NCBI GenBank assembly: GCA_003290165.1 | Contig: QNQO01000530.1 | Span: forward strand, 124,001 to 188,000 | Reading direction: 5' to 3' | Length of the DNA: 64,000 bases | From: Berberis thunbergii | Taxonomy: Eukaryota; Streptophyta; Magnoliopsida; Ranunculales; Berberidaceae | Part shown: one piece after another, positions 25,190-40,100 of the stretch | Numbering within the stretch: the first letter of the stretch is position 1 | Layout of the letters: each line of letters opens with the position of its first letter | The notes under the pieces: generated by a model | Seen by the model: only the letters and a program-made list of their open reading frames with translations | What the model was told of the DNA's origin: nothing | Databases searched by the model: none | Program-made: the position numbers and the translations under genes

Positions 25190-28100
25190 ATTCTAGGAGG
25201 AATCCCTTGCATTTGGTTTCGGGTTGGGGTTGCCTTTAAAAGGATCTGCTTTAGGGTTGCATTCAAGGTAAAACTTAACACAACCAAGATCAATATCCAA
25301 CCTCTTTTATGCCCAATAAATATGGAACTCTACAACGCTCCTGTAAAGAAAATAACATTTAGACTCTAAATACTACTGCAGACTCTAAACATGAAATAAA
25401 ATAAATCCTATGGGCATCAAGGACATACCTTACAACCACAACCCTTATTCTTTCTTCCTTAACGCTGGGAGTTTTTGGTATATATTTTGGACAGTGTCCT
25501 TGCTTCTAGTGTTGTGAAAAACATATATAAATAACAAGGAGACAACTTGTTACTGTGGAAAAAGTATGCTATGAAAATTTTGAAATCCCGTAGGTATCAC
25601 AAGCAATTGTTTTGGTGCATAAAAAAAAAATTTAAAGGAAAAAGAAGAAAGGAGCAAAGTCAAAAGAACCCATCTCCTGATCTGCAACTTACCGCATTGT
25701 ATATAAGCAACTTACCGCATTGTATATAAGCAACAAGGAAACCATATGCTCACAAACCAATCAAGACAAATTGAGATATAAAAGCCAATTGGACAACTTA
25801 AACCAGTTTGGTGTAAGTGAATGAACTACACAGCCCTACAAATTATGTATCTTAATGTAAAAATTTCCTGTAAACAACATTCCTGATGTATAAGAGACAC
25901 CCTCATGGAATTTTAAATTTGAGCAAAAGTAAAGAAATATTGAACTTACGAGTCAAGCAACTTGAACCACAGGAACTCAGATTCCTCGGGATCTAAACGC
26001 TGGGTATTTCGCTGGCATAAACCAATAGATGCACTCAGTATATCTCGTACAGCATTCACCTGAATAACACAAAGATCAATCATAAAACATGTACATTGAT
26101 TAATAGTTTAACTCAAACTTGTATGTTTTTATCAGTATTTAGTCTACAAACCTCTGAAATCCCAAAAATGGTATTGAACAGATGTATCTCTGAAAAGCTA
26201 CTGGAAGATATATCAGATACCATATTATCCACAGCTGTACCAAGCATGCTTAGTTTTTCATTTAGACCAGAAATAGTAAGCAGTAGAGCACTCCCAACAT
26301 CGCCAACCCTTTCAAGCAAAAATGCAGCCGCATCTATGACTCCATATTCTTGGCACAAACGCAAACAGTGCTCTACTCTATAGTTTTCAAAGGTCTCCAA
26401 GAATTTGAGAACTGAATTGCGTTCATACTGACATAATAGCTGCAGAATAAAACAGAATAGCATTGATGAATTTGAAAAGTATAGGACCATTATTTTGAAT
26501 TCTTTTAAATATTTTATGATTGAGTTTCTACCCAATTTGCTACTTTAATACTCTTTCAACCTAAAACCACATGTCGAACCAGAATCAGAATTTGAAAATA
26601 ATGGTATTATAAGAAAGCTCTTGCATGGATCTTCAAGAGATACAAAAATAAATTCCTTTTTGAACAAAAAACATGAATGTTTTTCAAAAGAAATGCAAAG
26701 TTTTGAAAACCATGAACTAGACAGGAATGATACATGATGTAAAAGAACATGAAATGGGATTTTACTGAGTAGAATCAGATGCATGCAAAATAATGAAAGA
26801 ACATGGTGTGTCAAAGAAATGCAGTCTACAGTGCTCGTCTACTGATTTACAAAGAGTTTTGTCGAAACCAGTAATAGTAGGATGCACGTGATAATTGTGT
26901 GGAGAAGGCATGTGAGACTATCGGAGTTATTACTTTCATTTGAGTGGCTAAACGGTGGGATGAATGAATTTTCAAGGCATGTGAAGCAAAATGAGTATTG
27001 GAGGTATGATGAGTGGGTTGCTGAGAGCGCATTGCTTGAGTGACATTGGCATGTTTACCAAAGTGCCAAAGGCGAACAAGTGATGGTGATTATTTTTCGA
27101 TCAGTGTTGTGAAAATGGTCAAACAGAAACTGGAGACAATTGGAATAGAGTTTTGTCCCCTCGAGACAGTTCTTTGGACAATTTCAATTATGTGCCAGTT
27201 GCATTTTGATAGAAGAAACACACCATCCAATACATAATGATCAGAAAGTTTCAGATAGTAATCAAATTCAGAACATAAAATGAATTTTCAGTAAGGATAA
27301 TAATATAAAATCTCAATAACCAAAAAGAAGTTTCATTTCCACAATTTTAATCATTATCTTAATATAAAAAATGCTCACCTCAAGGTAAAGTTCTATCATT
27401 TCATCAGTTACATTAACCGGGGTGTGTCGTAAAAGCTTTGTGAAGTCAGAAATCCTTTTGCAATAAGCCTCAAGTGCACTTGTGTGATCCTCCAGCGTAC
27501 TTTTATGTTGAACTTCCAGGACATTATCGTTTCTCAAAGAAGAAAAGTCGAGTTTGCCAGACAAATGAACTTCAATAGTTGTTTTTAAATAAAGAAAAAG
27601 GCTTTTGGGGTGGGATCGCAGTTCAGATAGGATATGATCACTTTCTTTATTGAAATGATCAAGGATCAGAAACAATGTACCCTCTCTGCAACAAGATATT
27701 AACAATATATTAATCTAACTTGAAAAAAAAAAAAAAAAAAACACATCTTAAAGGAGTAATCCTTAGAAAGAGCAATAAAGTACTCTTTGTTTGCTAAGGA
27801 CGGGAAACTCAACCCAGTTTTATGAATTGAGCTGAAATAAATTCCACAAACAATCTAAAGCTTCACCTGCTTAGGGTAACTAGCTCAGGTATTCGAGAAA
27901 TGACTGCTGATCGAAAAGGTGCATTTTCGTCTTCGCTAAGATGCAGTAACATGTCATTGACAAAAGAAAAGGCATGGATAGGCTCATCCAAATCTTTCAT
28001 ATAATCATTTAGAGTAGCAACATATTGATGTCTAATAGTATGTATTAAACCACAAACCTGTAGAAAAGAAATAAAAACAAAAAGTAAAACAAGCAGTATA

Positions 28101-31100
28101 AGAAGAAGAAAAGAAGCGAATAATTTTCTAAGTTGTCATTCACTTTCTAAGTTGTCTAATTATAACCTTGATAGATCAGGCGCAGCGGCTAACAACACCT
28201 ACACATATTATTCAAGATCTAAAACAAAAGACCCTAGTTTATTCACACCAAGATCCCTATTCGAACTAGCTGACAATAAACCCTACTTTTCTCCTAAATA
28301 CTTCTAACTACTGGGCTAAGTATCACCCCCCTTTATTACTAAGCATGCTTACTACATTAATATAGATACCATCAAACCTACACTAACGCAGGAACGACAC
28401 GCCAAAAAAAAAAAAAAAAAACTATATGGCCTTGAAGAGTAGGAGGCCATTTTTTTTAATGGTCGAGTGTACCATCAAACTTCCTAGCATGTTTAATAAC
28501 TATTACATAATACGGACATACCTTGTGAAACTGAGCCTTCTCACATAGGTGTAACACATAAGATGAATCCCAATCTGATTCTGGAACATTCTTCAAAAGT
28601 GTGAGTACTTGCTTCTCTCTTCTTTTAGAAACTTCGATATTTTGACTTGGAAGTGAAACGTCAATTTCTGACGTCAAGAACTCCAAAATATGCTTTAATA
28701 CAGTTTTAGGAATTGTAGCTCTTTTACAGGTAACAAAGTAAGCAATGAACTCGAGTAGATGGCCTATGTCTTTTTTTGAAGGCCATGCTTCTTTGAAGTC
28801 CACTTCATTTATGCCAGTTTGCCCATCCTCTTCAGACATGCCCATATCTACCACATGAATAAGAGTGTCTACTGTCTTTTGGGCCATCAAGTTTTGATGC
28901 TCTGTGTTCTCACTGGACTCCTTGCTATCCTCAGTATTAGCATCTACTTCAGAATTTGAACTTTCTTCTTTGATAAAAGCATATCTTAGAACATCTAAAG
29001 TTGCTTCAGTATCCAACCATAAGAGAACGTAAAGGTTTGGACAAGCTTCAGTTGGGGTTTTGAAACTTGTTGCAACTTGGGAATCTATTGCATTTGAATT
29101 TTCTAGCAGAAACTGCAGTAATTCTGTTCTAAGTGATGGCAAACGGGTGGGGGGCAGAGTACCATGACCTGCAAAGTGGATATGTCCAAATGTCAGTTAG
29201 CATTCAAGGGCCATACTGTTCAAATTCATGAAAAATACTACAACGCTCAACTGTAAATTATGAAGCAATACTCCGATGCTCTGAGCATTATAGATTGTTG
29301 TAGTAAGCTAATATTGGACGGTGGAAACAATTTCAAGGTGAATGCTTATTGTTTTTGGTCCTGTCAAATTTAAGGAGAAAAACATGAGCATTGACTTCAA
29401 TTAGATTTTGATGCTGAAGCATGTCAGAATCGAAACAAAATATACCTTATGTTTGCATATGGTCTTTTGATGTTAATTGTCAAGGGTGTGTATCAGGAAT
29501 CAGTCCCACATGGTCAAGTGATGTTAAGCCCTTTTATATGGACTTAAATCATGCACCAGATATCCTTCTTTTATTTAATAGACAGTGTTTTTGCTTCAGA
29601 ATATGCAGAAACTACAGATATCCTTCTTTTATTTAATAGACTGTGTTTTTGCTTCAGAATATGCAAAAACTATCTTTGACTTCTTAGGTTAATACAGCTG
29701 CTTTCTCCTTTCTCTTTCTTTTTACCACCATTAGTGTGGGGATTTCCTCTCTTAGGCTCGCATAGACTAGGGTTTCAATCAAATCCTAACTAAAATGGCC
29801 TCGTGCATGGATCACTTATATGTCTCAATAGGCTAGAAAACCATTGTACACACCATGATATAAAGTACTCTAAAGAATGAAAGAGTAACCTGGAGAGTTT
29901 TAAAGAATGCAATAGTTGAGAATACACCCTCAAAGAGTCATTCCATTCTTGAGAAAGTCCAAGGTTATCCATTGGATATATAGATATCTGGAAGTTCACA
30001 AAGTCCATATGGAGATATTCTAATGCATTAACCAGGAGTCTGATAATTTATTGTATTCCCGAAAGTTATAAATAGGATGCCATAGTCATTTTAAGCATCA
30101 AGCACAAGTAATCAAGTTTAGTAGCTCTTGGATTCTTAATGCTTTCACATCTCCAAGGAGGAAATTGAATGACCTTTCAAGGATGTAAATTCATGGGATG
30201 GTAGACGAAGAGACTATTTCGACAAGCTTCATCAGGATGAACACTTAAAACACACACTCACCCTATTTAGTAATATATCAAAGTGTGCTAATACTAACAA
30301 ACTCTCAAACAAGAATGAAATAATTCTAGCGTTTTACCAAGCATTGAGAGAATGCATACCTGGAGGAAAAGCAAGACCCGAGAAGCAATACTTCAGATAA
30401 ACAAGCATCCTATACCTGTATTTAAAAATCCATCCAATTAAACAAAATAGACCAGAAAGTCTATTGGAGTAAATTTAGAGTCGGGAACCATATGAGTACT
30501 TTTCATAGATATCGTATTTTGATTATGTTTACTATAAGAACTATGTAAATGTCAGGATAACAAACAAGACAACAGGTTTCCTACAATACATCCAGTATTC
30601 CACCCATGACAATCACTGTAACTAGTACCAACATTATGGCTAAATTTGGTATGCTGTCACTGCTATTAACTATTTTGTACAATTTTACTCTTATTTCTTT
30701 TATTTATTATACTATTCATTAATACTATGGTTGATATCCATACCATTGTTGTTTTCATCATCTTCATTATTTCTCTAATGTTAATCGTTATGTCCAGACT
30801 AGCTTTTTAACAAGTATCTCAATATTTAGTTGTGTGTAAAAGAGACTGACGGAATCTGGTACACTCTAAGCCAGAGCATCTACATTAACTTTGAACTACT
30901 ACATGACAGAAAAGGGGGGGAAATATCCATTTTCAGTTTTCAATGCTTAATAAACATCAAGTTGTTCTACCTACAAACATTTTGTTTGAATACTGCCCTG
31001 CCATGTTGTTTAATTAGTTAAGGAGACTAACACAGTATGAGGTATGAAATGTTGGAAATACGAAACAAAACAAAAACAAATAGAGACCTAAAATATGGTG

Positions 31101-34100
31101 TAGAGTGCTCGTACTATCGAGTTAACTTAGTGAATTGTGTGGATCGAGCACGGTTCACTACTCCCAAGTATGCTTGGGCTATCTTATCCTTAGTATTATT
31201 GTTTTCAGAATGAATCTTTTTTATTTTTTTCTTTGGAGAAATCTTTCTTTATCGATTTACAAAAATAAAATTTTAACAACACACTAACATGTAACACCAA
31301 AATACCAAATAAATAACCAAATTTTACAAATTAATAAAACACAAAATGGATCAGCTTAATTGTTTTCTTAACTATATAATAGCCCAGAAAAACTTATTTG
31401 TTTTATCTTATGATTACAGTTCTCAAAACGTGTATTGTATCATATATCGGAAACCTAAATTTAAGATAAATGCATCATACCATATCATGTAACATAAAGT
31501 ATAGTGCAAAAATAAATATATAGACACAGAAACATATTTTATATATTTTAGTATATAAAAGACATTAATAAAACTTATTCAAGTAAGGAGATCCTAAAAA
31601 CAGTACACATTAGCATATGCTAGAAACCTATCATCCATCCATTCACGTCCTTGTACAATGCCGGTAAATCCCTGCCTCATCCTATATTGGTATATCATAC
31701 ATATTCTATCGACGAGGCTTAGATATTGTAAGATTTTGATAACTATGCTTATGAAGATCGTGCTCATTGACCATTGTCACTCACAAGCATAGACGTCACA
31801 TAAAATTTGCTTCCGTTACGATACACCTAAGTTGTTTCACTACCTAAACCAAACCAATTGGGTAAACAATGACAAAGCAGGTAAGTCCCAATAATTACTA
31901 AGGTAGAATCCACTAGGCACTCGAGTAAAATTCACTAAGCACTGCTAGTGAGTTCCCAGCCAGTAACAACCCCCGAGATGGGAAGGGTGTGGTATCAACT
32001 AAGCGAAGTTGGTTGATAGCTTCATTGATCACTTCACCAAACTGTTTCAACCAGCTTCATTGATCACTTCACCAAATAGTTTCAACCAAAGGCAGACTTG
32101 GTTTTTAACCTTAGTACACAAGTCTTCTGCAAATCAAATAGATGGAATGTTTTGTCCTATCCCTCCACAAGGCTATATCTATTAGCTATTATAAACAAAA
32201 TTACAAACTCAACATTCAGCAGACTAAACCTAGCTGGTAATATCAATATAGTACACCTAGATTTTTATTTATTTTTTAAACAGATAAATTTCATTCAACA
32301 AAAGCAATCATTATTACAATGGAATACATTTCCACTAAAGAGGATTTAGTTGGAAAAAGTGAAGCATCCAATGAACCCAAAAAATTTTGAAAGTCATCCT
32401 CAAAGTTCATTCCTCGTGGATACCTAATGCTATAGATATCTTATCAACATCCCTAGATACTCCTTCCAAACAGTGAGGTTCCACACAAGTCGGCCAAGAC
32501 CACCATGCTTCTATTATAGCTATGTTGTCGGGGGCTCCACCGCAACTCCATCTAGTCTTTAATTTTTTTTATTGTTTTATTTTTTAAAAGCATTTTGTGT
32601 CGACATTAAAGTGTCGCAGGTCATACATTAGTTAAGGTGAAGGTTGTCACACCAAAATCTCCACCCTTCAAGAAAAACACTCTACCGTGGCAGCGCTTCA
32701 CATTGCCAAGACTTTAGTGGCTGGCCTTGGCGTTTCACATCTCGCCTAGGCCTAGCCCTTGACAACACAGCATTATAGATCTCGGCATAGTCTGGTAGAT
32801 ACCAACTTTGCAAGGATAAAACTCAACACTAGAAGCAAGTGAGAATTGAAAGAGTAAATGAGAGCAAGATTCCTATCAAGTACCACAACGCAGAAGACCC
32901 ATCAATATCCATTCCCCCCTCGCATGTGCAGAGTATTGTATAGCGTAAGCTCTATTAAAATATCATATTTATTTATCATTAAAAAAATATAAAATGCGCT
33001 CTGAATTTTTAAAAGAAAAAAAAAAAAAAAAAAAAACCCACTATAGTAGAGCAAAGCTTATCCAAGTTAAGTAAAAGAACACTAAAGTTTTGATTAGAAA
33101 TAAGCTAAATTTATATGCACCCACCTATTTAATTTATTTAAAAATTGGTCCCCTTTTACTAACTAGTTTAGGGTTGGAGAAACACAGGCGGCCGCCTACT
33201 TGTGCCCGTATGTTATATTTTATCAAAAGAGACTAGCAAGCGATAAGAGTTGAGTGATCAACTAAAGAGTAAAGATGAGAACTCTTTGTAATCCTGCTCT
33301 CAGTAAAAGTATGTTCAAATCCATTTTGATCAAGATCAAAATATATCCAAATCTTTATTCCATATAAGTATTCATCACCACATTGATTTTATCAAAATCA
33401 AGATAAATCTCGTTATTTCTACTTCTTCCACTTTTATTCTACTCTTTGGTCTTTTTCTTCTTCAATGTCGTTTGAGAATATGTTTGACTGGCTAAGATTT
33501 AAACATATTTGATTGCACGATTTAAACCCAATCCCTAACGCTTCATACTAATTATAAAAGGTTGGTTTTCTTAACGAGTTAAATTGTTGTTGAATCAAGT
33601 CAAGTCAAATGAGCGATTTGACTCACGATTTGCAACGATCCTTACAACAATGTTCATGAGAAGACCTCTAGTTCACAAAAGAACCCAAAAACCATTATCA
33701 AACAAAAAGCACAACCATAGGGGGGAGTACATTTGTTCCATACAATATATGAGGGAAAGTTTTCAAAGCTTCGATAGGACTCCTCCCTTCCATCAACTTA
33801 CTAAAGAAAGAGCTAACAGTGAAATCCTTTCCATCTTCCCACTGCCACTCAAGAGTCTATGCCATCCACTAACACAACCCTTTCAAGTATTCCAAACAAT
33901 TGGAGAGCTTCATCCTATTCCCAGTCAACTACAAACCAAAACCCCTTTGTTCCAAAATGTCCCCTCAACCAAAAATATATGTATTAGGTTTGTTTTATAA
34001 ACTCCCATTTCTTTTATTAACATAAGAACATCGAAAATATCTTTGGATGCTACAAAGATGAATTGCTAGGAATTTGGTTATCACACCAAGGATGTCCTCC

Positions 34101-37100
34101 AACATTGGTTTGTGTATCAGGACCTCATCTCAAAGGTACCAGAAAACACTGCTGCAAATTTGGGTGTGATTGTTGGTCAAACCCCTCCACGTGTGGTCTT
34201 GTTTGGAGTTTTTTGGTGCTTTTGGAAGACAGATTATTATTAATAAATTTTTAAATCAAAATATCCTTGAAAACCATCGATAGTTGCAATGAGGAGAAGG
34301 CAGCATAAGGACCAGATCATCTGAACATTACACATCAAACAAAATATAAATAACGATGCCTTAGTGTGCTTAGGCTGCAACTTATTCTTTCTCAGATTAG
34401 ATCTTTTCCTTTTCAAAGTAATGATGCAATTATAACTATTAAATAAGGCCTAAGAGTAAGAGAAATAAACATTTTTTTTCCCTTCTGATGAAATATTGAG
34501 AGCTTGTTTAAGTATTTTGGGTTGAAACCCTGATTGAAAGAGTTCACATGTGTTGCCCTTCTTGGTGCTCATCTTCAGGTGTTTACATCAGAAAATCACA
34601 AGAATGGTGCTTAAGAAACAAAGATGTCTAGATACATACCCAATTACAGCAGCATCTTCTCTTTGACTACTTCTTACAACCAGTAAAAGTTCCTCCAAAG
34701 GTGCCTTGAAATCATCTAAACCTCTATTGAAAAGATAAATCAGAGCACCATATAATCCATGCTCTCGGCATAACCTAACTACCTACGAGATGAATAAAAA
34801 CAAAGACACTGTCAATAACTTGACAGACACAAATGAAGGAAAAAAAACAGTCCAACTGATCAATGATATTCAATAACTGGTTATTGGTAAACACTAAACA
34901 AAATTTGTCTATAGAACATTTAACAAAGATCTTTGATCTAGAAAAAAAATTAATAATACCTGATTGAAATCCAAGGAAGAAATGTCCATGTGAAGAACAC
35001 ATTGTTCAACTCGTTGCAACCACCCTTTGCTGCTATAGTGTTCAACCAGTGCTTGCATTATCTATAAAATTAATAAAATACTAGGGTATAAATATCACAT
35101 ATACATATTTGGTTACTGATGTACAAGCATGTTGAACACAAAATATACCTCAGGAGGTAAACAGCCGAGCATGTCCTTTAATATATATGGTTCCAGAAGC
35201 TCCAAAAATGTACCTGATACAATGGACAAATCAGAAGGCATAATAACATACACTCGAATGTGTCTCTACACAAAAGCAATTGTCAAAGTGAAGTGCACGG
35301 TGATCTGCTAGTATACTTGAAAAAAAAAACACCAAAAGATTTTTTTTTTTTTTTAGATCCTCTATCTTGTGAGCTAATTACATCACAAGCAAAACTCCCA
35401 AAAGAACTAGAATTCATCTGGTAGAATTTGTCTCTACACAAAAGCAATTGTCAAAGTGTCGTGAGCACGGGTGATTTGCTAATATACTTATAAAGAAAAA
35501 ACGCCAAATGAGTTTCCTTTAAGATCCTCCATCTTGTAAGCTAATCATAACACAAGCAAAACTCCCAAAAAACTAGAACTCATCTAGCATATTCTAACAC
35601 TTCATCTTCTTTCTTTTAAAGGAGATTGAATAGATGAGTTTTGTTATCCAATGCACGAGAAATTGGACAAATGCTGGTAGATGGCAAAGATGTGACATTT
35701 TCCACAGAATTGTTCTTTGACGCAAAACCTGAAACGTTGCAGTTATGACTAAACTCGGACATCTTAAATTGTGAACTAATTCCTATGTGAGCATGAAAAC
35801 CCCATTACAGGTACTGAATGCACGGCCATGTATTAGTATTTTGGCACCAATATAGAATGATCAGTTCACAACAAGGCATTCAAAATCCCAATAAATAATA
35901 GGAGACCAAAAGTTCCTGCATTAAGATTTGTTAGAGGATGATGTGTCATAAGAGCAAAATAGTTAGTGTGTGATTTCAGTTAATTGCGGGTTAAACTTCA
36001 ATGTGGAACTTGAAAATTCTGTCAAACATTGAGATGCATTACACTACTCAAGTACAGCTGAGATCTGAATATACCTCCATGTTGAACAGCTACAAATTTG
36101 GAGAAGATCTCATCAAATAAGATGTCAATCCTTGTTATATGGACACAAAATTCTACTGCAACACCACCAACACGGGCAAATTGATCTTCCATTTCTGAGT
36201 GCACAGAATTGCCTTTACTCTTAAGTTCATGCACTTGTTCGTCCCGCTCAATTTGATTGCAGAACGCTACTGATATATAAGAAAATACTTCATCAACATA
36301 GGACAAAATTAACTCTACCAGATATGGCATTATCATCTCCCTAATGCCATTCAAAGTTCTTGGAAGATCAATAACCCCATGAGCATGGCCATCATAAAGC
36401 CTCATTGCCATGTCCAGTGCACCCATCCAGTCGCCTGCCTTTCTCAGAACTTGAATGCGTTCCTTCCATGGGAGGAGGCGAGAAACCACAAGATTCATAG
36501 GTCCTAGTACATATATAGTGGCCCCTCTCACAGCTATACAATTGTGATAAGCTTTCTCGGGATTCCCAAAAAGATTAATGAAGTAAGTATGATAGGAAAT
36601 GAGGTCATCTGCTCCTGAACCATCAACAGCAAAACTAGTCCGGTGAAGCTCATTGCCTTCCTTTGAAAACAAGCAGAGCTGTCCTCGCAGCGTGAGTATC
36701 ACCATCATCTAGAAAAGGACATGAAGTCAATGATTTCAATCCTCTTTCCATGTTTATATCAACTATTCTGAGTCAATTTTTCACTTAAATGCAGAGCTTT
36801 ATAATGCTGGATACATATGTATTTGGAATACAAATGAATCATAACACATAGGTGCAGGCTGGAATGAGAAAAGTCATTTACAGAGGAAAAAAGATAGTTG
36901 TGGAAAAGGAGATACACAGCTAACCTGGTCATCTAACCATTCCACACCAATAGCCGCACTATCAATTGTCCACTCTTTGTATATTTTTAGCTCAGATTTA
37001 ACCAACTTGGCTACTTGCACTTTACGGTCCCATACTATAGCAAGCAATGCAGCTCTTGCTGGTGTCTCGCCAGTCATACTCTCTGGGATAGGATAAGAAC

Positions 37101-40100
37101 CTTAGAAACACACAAATGTCAATTAAAACTAAATTCTGAACTGAGTCTCACCAGTAGATAAACTCCACTGCGTCATATATTTCCATGCAGTGTAAGGCAT
37201 GGAGCCTTCCCGAACCCCATCTGGCTTAGAAAGTTGGGCATAGACTTCCAAGCTAGGACTGAGCCTTATCTGCAATGAAGGTAGGTAGCTTTAACAGGAT
37301 GTGGGCATCAAAGTTCTACGCAGACGCTACTTGTGAAGCTCAAATTACAAAGAGAAAAGTGTTTTGTGTAATTTTATAAGGTTGCATACCACCAGAGCAA
37401 TTTGATGGGTGACAAATATGACCACACCTTCTTCAACCAAAGAAGATCCTTCATTGAAGAGTACACCTCCAACAACACTCCCCATCATGCTACCAATACC
37501 ACCTGAGGTTGTTGTCGTGTTGCCCTGCGAAGATGTCAGAGTACTCCCGCTTTCATCAACGAGAAGCGGCGAAGCACAGAGCACAGTTCCATTTCTTTGG
37601 CCATCAAGAAGACACTTTGCAAATAACAGCACAGAACGAATTAGAAAAAGGTGCAGTATCTAATTGGAAAGTTTGATATTAACAGCTATAAAAGATAAGA
37701 CTTCAAACCTGGGTTTTGACGGTGTAACGATTCAATAAGGGAACCACAGTGGAAGTGTGCAAGAGGACAAGTCCTTTACAATCACCAGTAACTGCTTTGA
37801 ACTGACGTGTGGCTTGAGAGTCTTGTCCTAGAAACATTGCGTGTACTACAGGTGCTGTATGCTCACCTGTAATTACCTTTGATGTAGTTGCCCGATGCAC
37901 GTCCCAAACTATTAGATGGCCATTACCATATCCGGCTAATAGGAGGTCCCCTTGCTGATTAAAGCACATGGAAGTTACAGGGGACTGGGACTTATCACCT
38001 TGAGAAGTAAGCAGCAACATCTGTAGTACAAGCATAAGCAAAGTGAAAGATTTAAACTGGCTTATCGATAAGCATTAAAGACAAACTACCTAGAAAAGAA
38101 ACAGAACTAACAAACTCTTTTGTTTGTTTTAGCGTGGCACTGGGGTATGTGTGGGGCATCTTGGAAGGAATTGACTTCCATGTTTGTATGTTTGTATGTT
38201 TGATTGGGAAAGTCTATTAAGATATAGTTCCTTGAGTGTCGGTTTTGTGGGATTTGTAGTTGTATAAATACATTGTTTGTTATTTCATCATCATCATCAT
38301 CATCAAAGCCCATTCCCGATACTCTCGGGGTTGGCTACACGTATTTTGGTTCTCCAAGCAATGCAGTCTTCTCACATATCCTCGCCTAATCCAAGCTCAA
38401 GGATGTCTTCCTTCACCGCCTTCATCCAAGTTTTCAACGGTCATCCCCTCTGTTTACATCATTCACTAACTTGCCAATCTAGACATTTCGTCGTGTTTGG
38501 CCTACTCCACACTTGACCAAACCATGTTAAACGCTTTTCTCTAATTTTGTCCACTATGAGCGCTCCACCTAAGTATCTGCTAATTCTTTCATTCTTAATT
38601 TTATCCTTACATGTTTTACCACACATACATCTTAACATTGCTTGTTGTTTGAATGATAAACAAAATTTCAATAACAAAAATAAATAAATAAACCAACATG
38701 CAAACAAAGCCATGTCCCCTGTTACAACAAGAGGTTACTGAACCACTTCTCCCAATCGACAAAAATTTTTTGGAAGCAACCCCATTTGAGGCTAGAATGA
38801 CTGGAGCACATGTACCAAAGAAAGGGAAACCACTCTATCAAAACACGATCTTTAGACCATAAAACATCATTAAAAATTGGTAGTTTTCTCTTTTTTCCAT
38901 AAGATAGCACGCGACACATGAGAGACCAAAAAACCCTTCTTCTCCCATTAATGAAAGTTTGACAATTCTAATATGCAAAACATCCACAATAGGACCCAAA
39001 AATAGCATACAACATATAAGAGACCACAAAGCCCTTCTTCTCCCTCTAACGAAAGCTTGACAATTCCAATCAAGCAAGACATCCACAGTAGACCTTGTAA
39101 CTTGTAAGGACCTAGCATATTCACAAAATAGTAGGATCTACCATGATAGTAAATGCAAATTAGAGGACTTCTGAGACAGGGTCAGGAGTTTAAGTTTGCC
39201 GGACATGCACCATTCCACCTGCCTGAATAGGTGGTAACATACGGATAGAACATCCACAAATGTTCAAACATTCCTGACATTTCTTAGCCCCTCAAATTTG
39301 GTCTAGAAAATTATCAATTAAAATGGACGATCTATAGCGTTTTTAACTACTTAATTGCATATAAAAACCTGATGTTTTTGTGACTATGATATTTTTGGTT
39401 ATGACATCATATCTACCAAACTCTATGTGAATAAGAAATCTCTAGGTGAGTGAAACAGAGCATCGGATCCTGACCATTGAAACAAATATACAAGGAAAAT
39501 AAGACATTCTAATGAGCAATTGAAAAAGTGCCAATTAGTAAATGCAGCATATGTAAACTAAACGAAAGGTCACCTTAGAATCCATATTGTCAGCAGTGTG
39601 AGCAGAGTATTTACTGGGAACAACGAGAACAAGCCCTTTCGACATGCCCACAGCAATAAAATTGACATGAACTGCTAAGACTTGAGGTGATCCATGTTCA
39701 CGCCTGAAAGCCTGAGATGATATGGTCCGAGAAATTGTATTATCAGGGTCAATGTGCAAGTACCCTACTGCAGGTGGCCCTCTTCGGATACCCTCAAGCC
39801 TCATTGGTTGAGCTGCAGCACCTTCCTCCCAGTGCAAGCCAAAGGAAGCATGCTTTTTCTCCAGTTCTTCAGCAAATTCCAGTGGCTTTAAAGACGATCT
39901 TAATTTCTTCCCTGACTTCTTACTCCCCTTCCTATCCAAATCTTCGACAATATCAGTCTTATCACTTTTTGAACTGGTTTCTTCTACTAGAAGACTGGCA
40001 TCTCCATATTTAGCAGTAGTTTCCATTCTTTTCTCAAAATCACTTGTTTCTGATCCCAATAATATCGAATCATTCTCAACCTTGTTCACCTCCACATTTG

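Larger units (their letters stand above)
23142..25949 (-). other. VPS8 intron 15
   Basis: A 2.8 kb intron with a long (AAT)n run and an L1 LINE relic, listed separately. Nothing else is recognised. Confidence 0.8.
38021..39573 (-). other. VPS8 intron 1
   Basis: Holds an RTE LINE 3' end and an L1-like duplicated relic, both listed separately. Confidence 0.8.
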
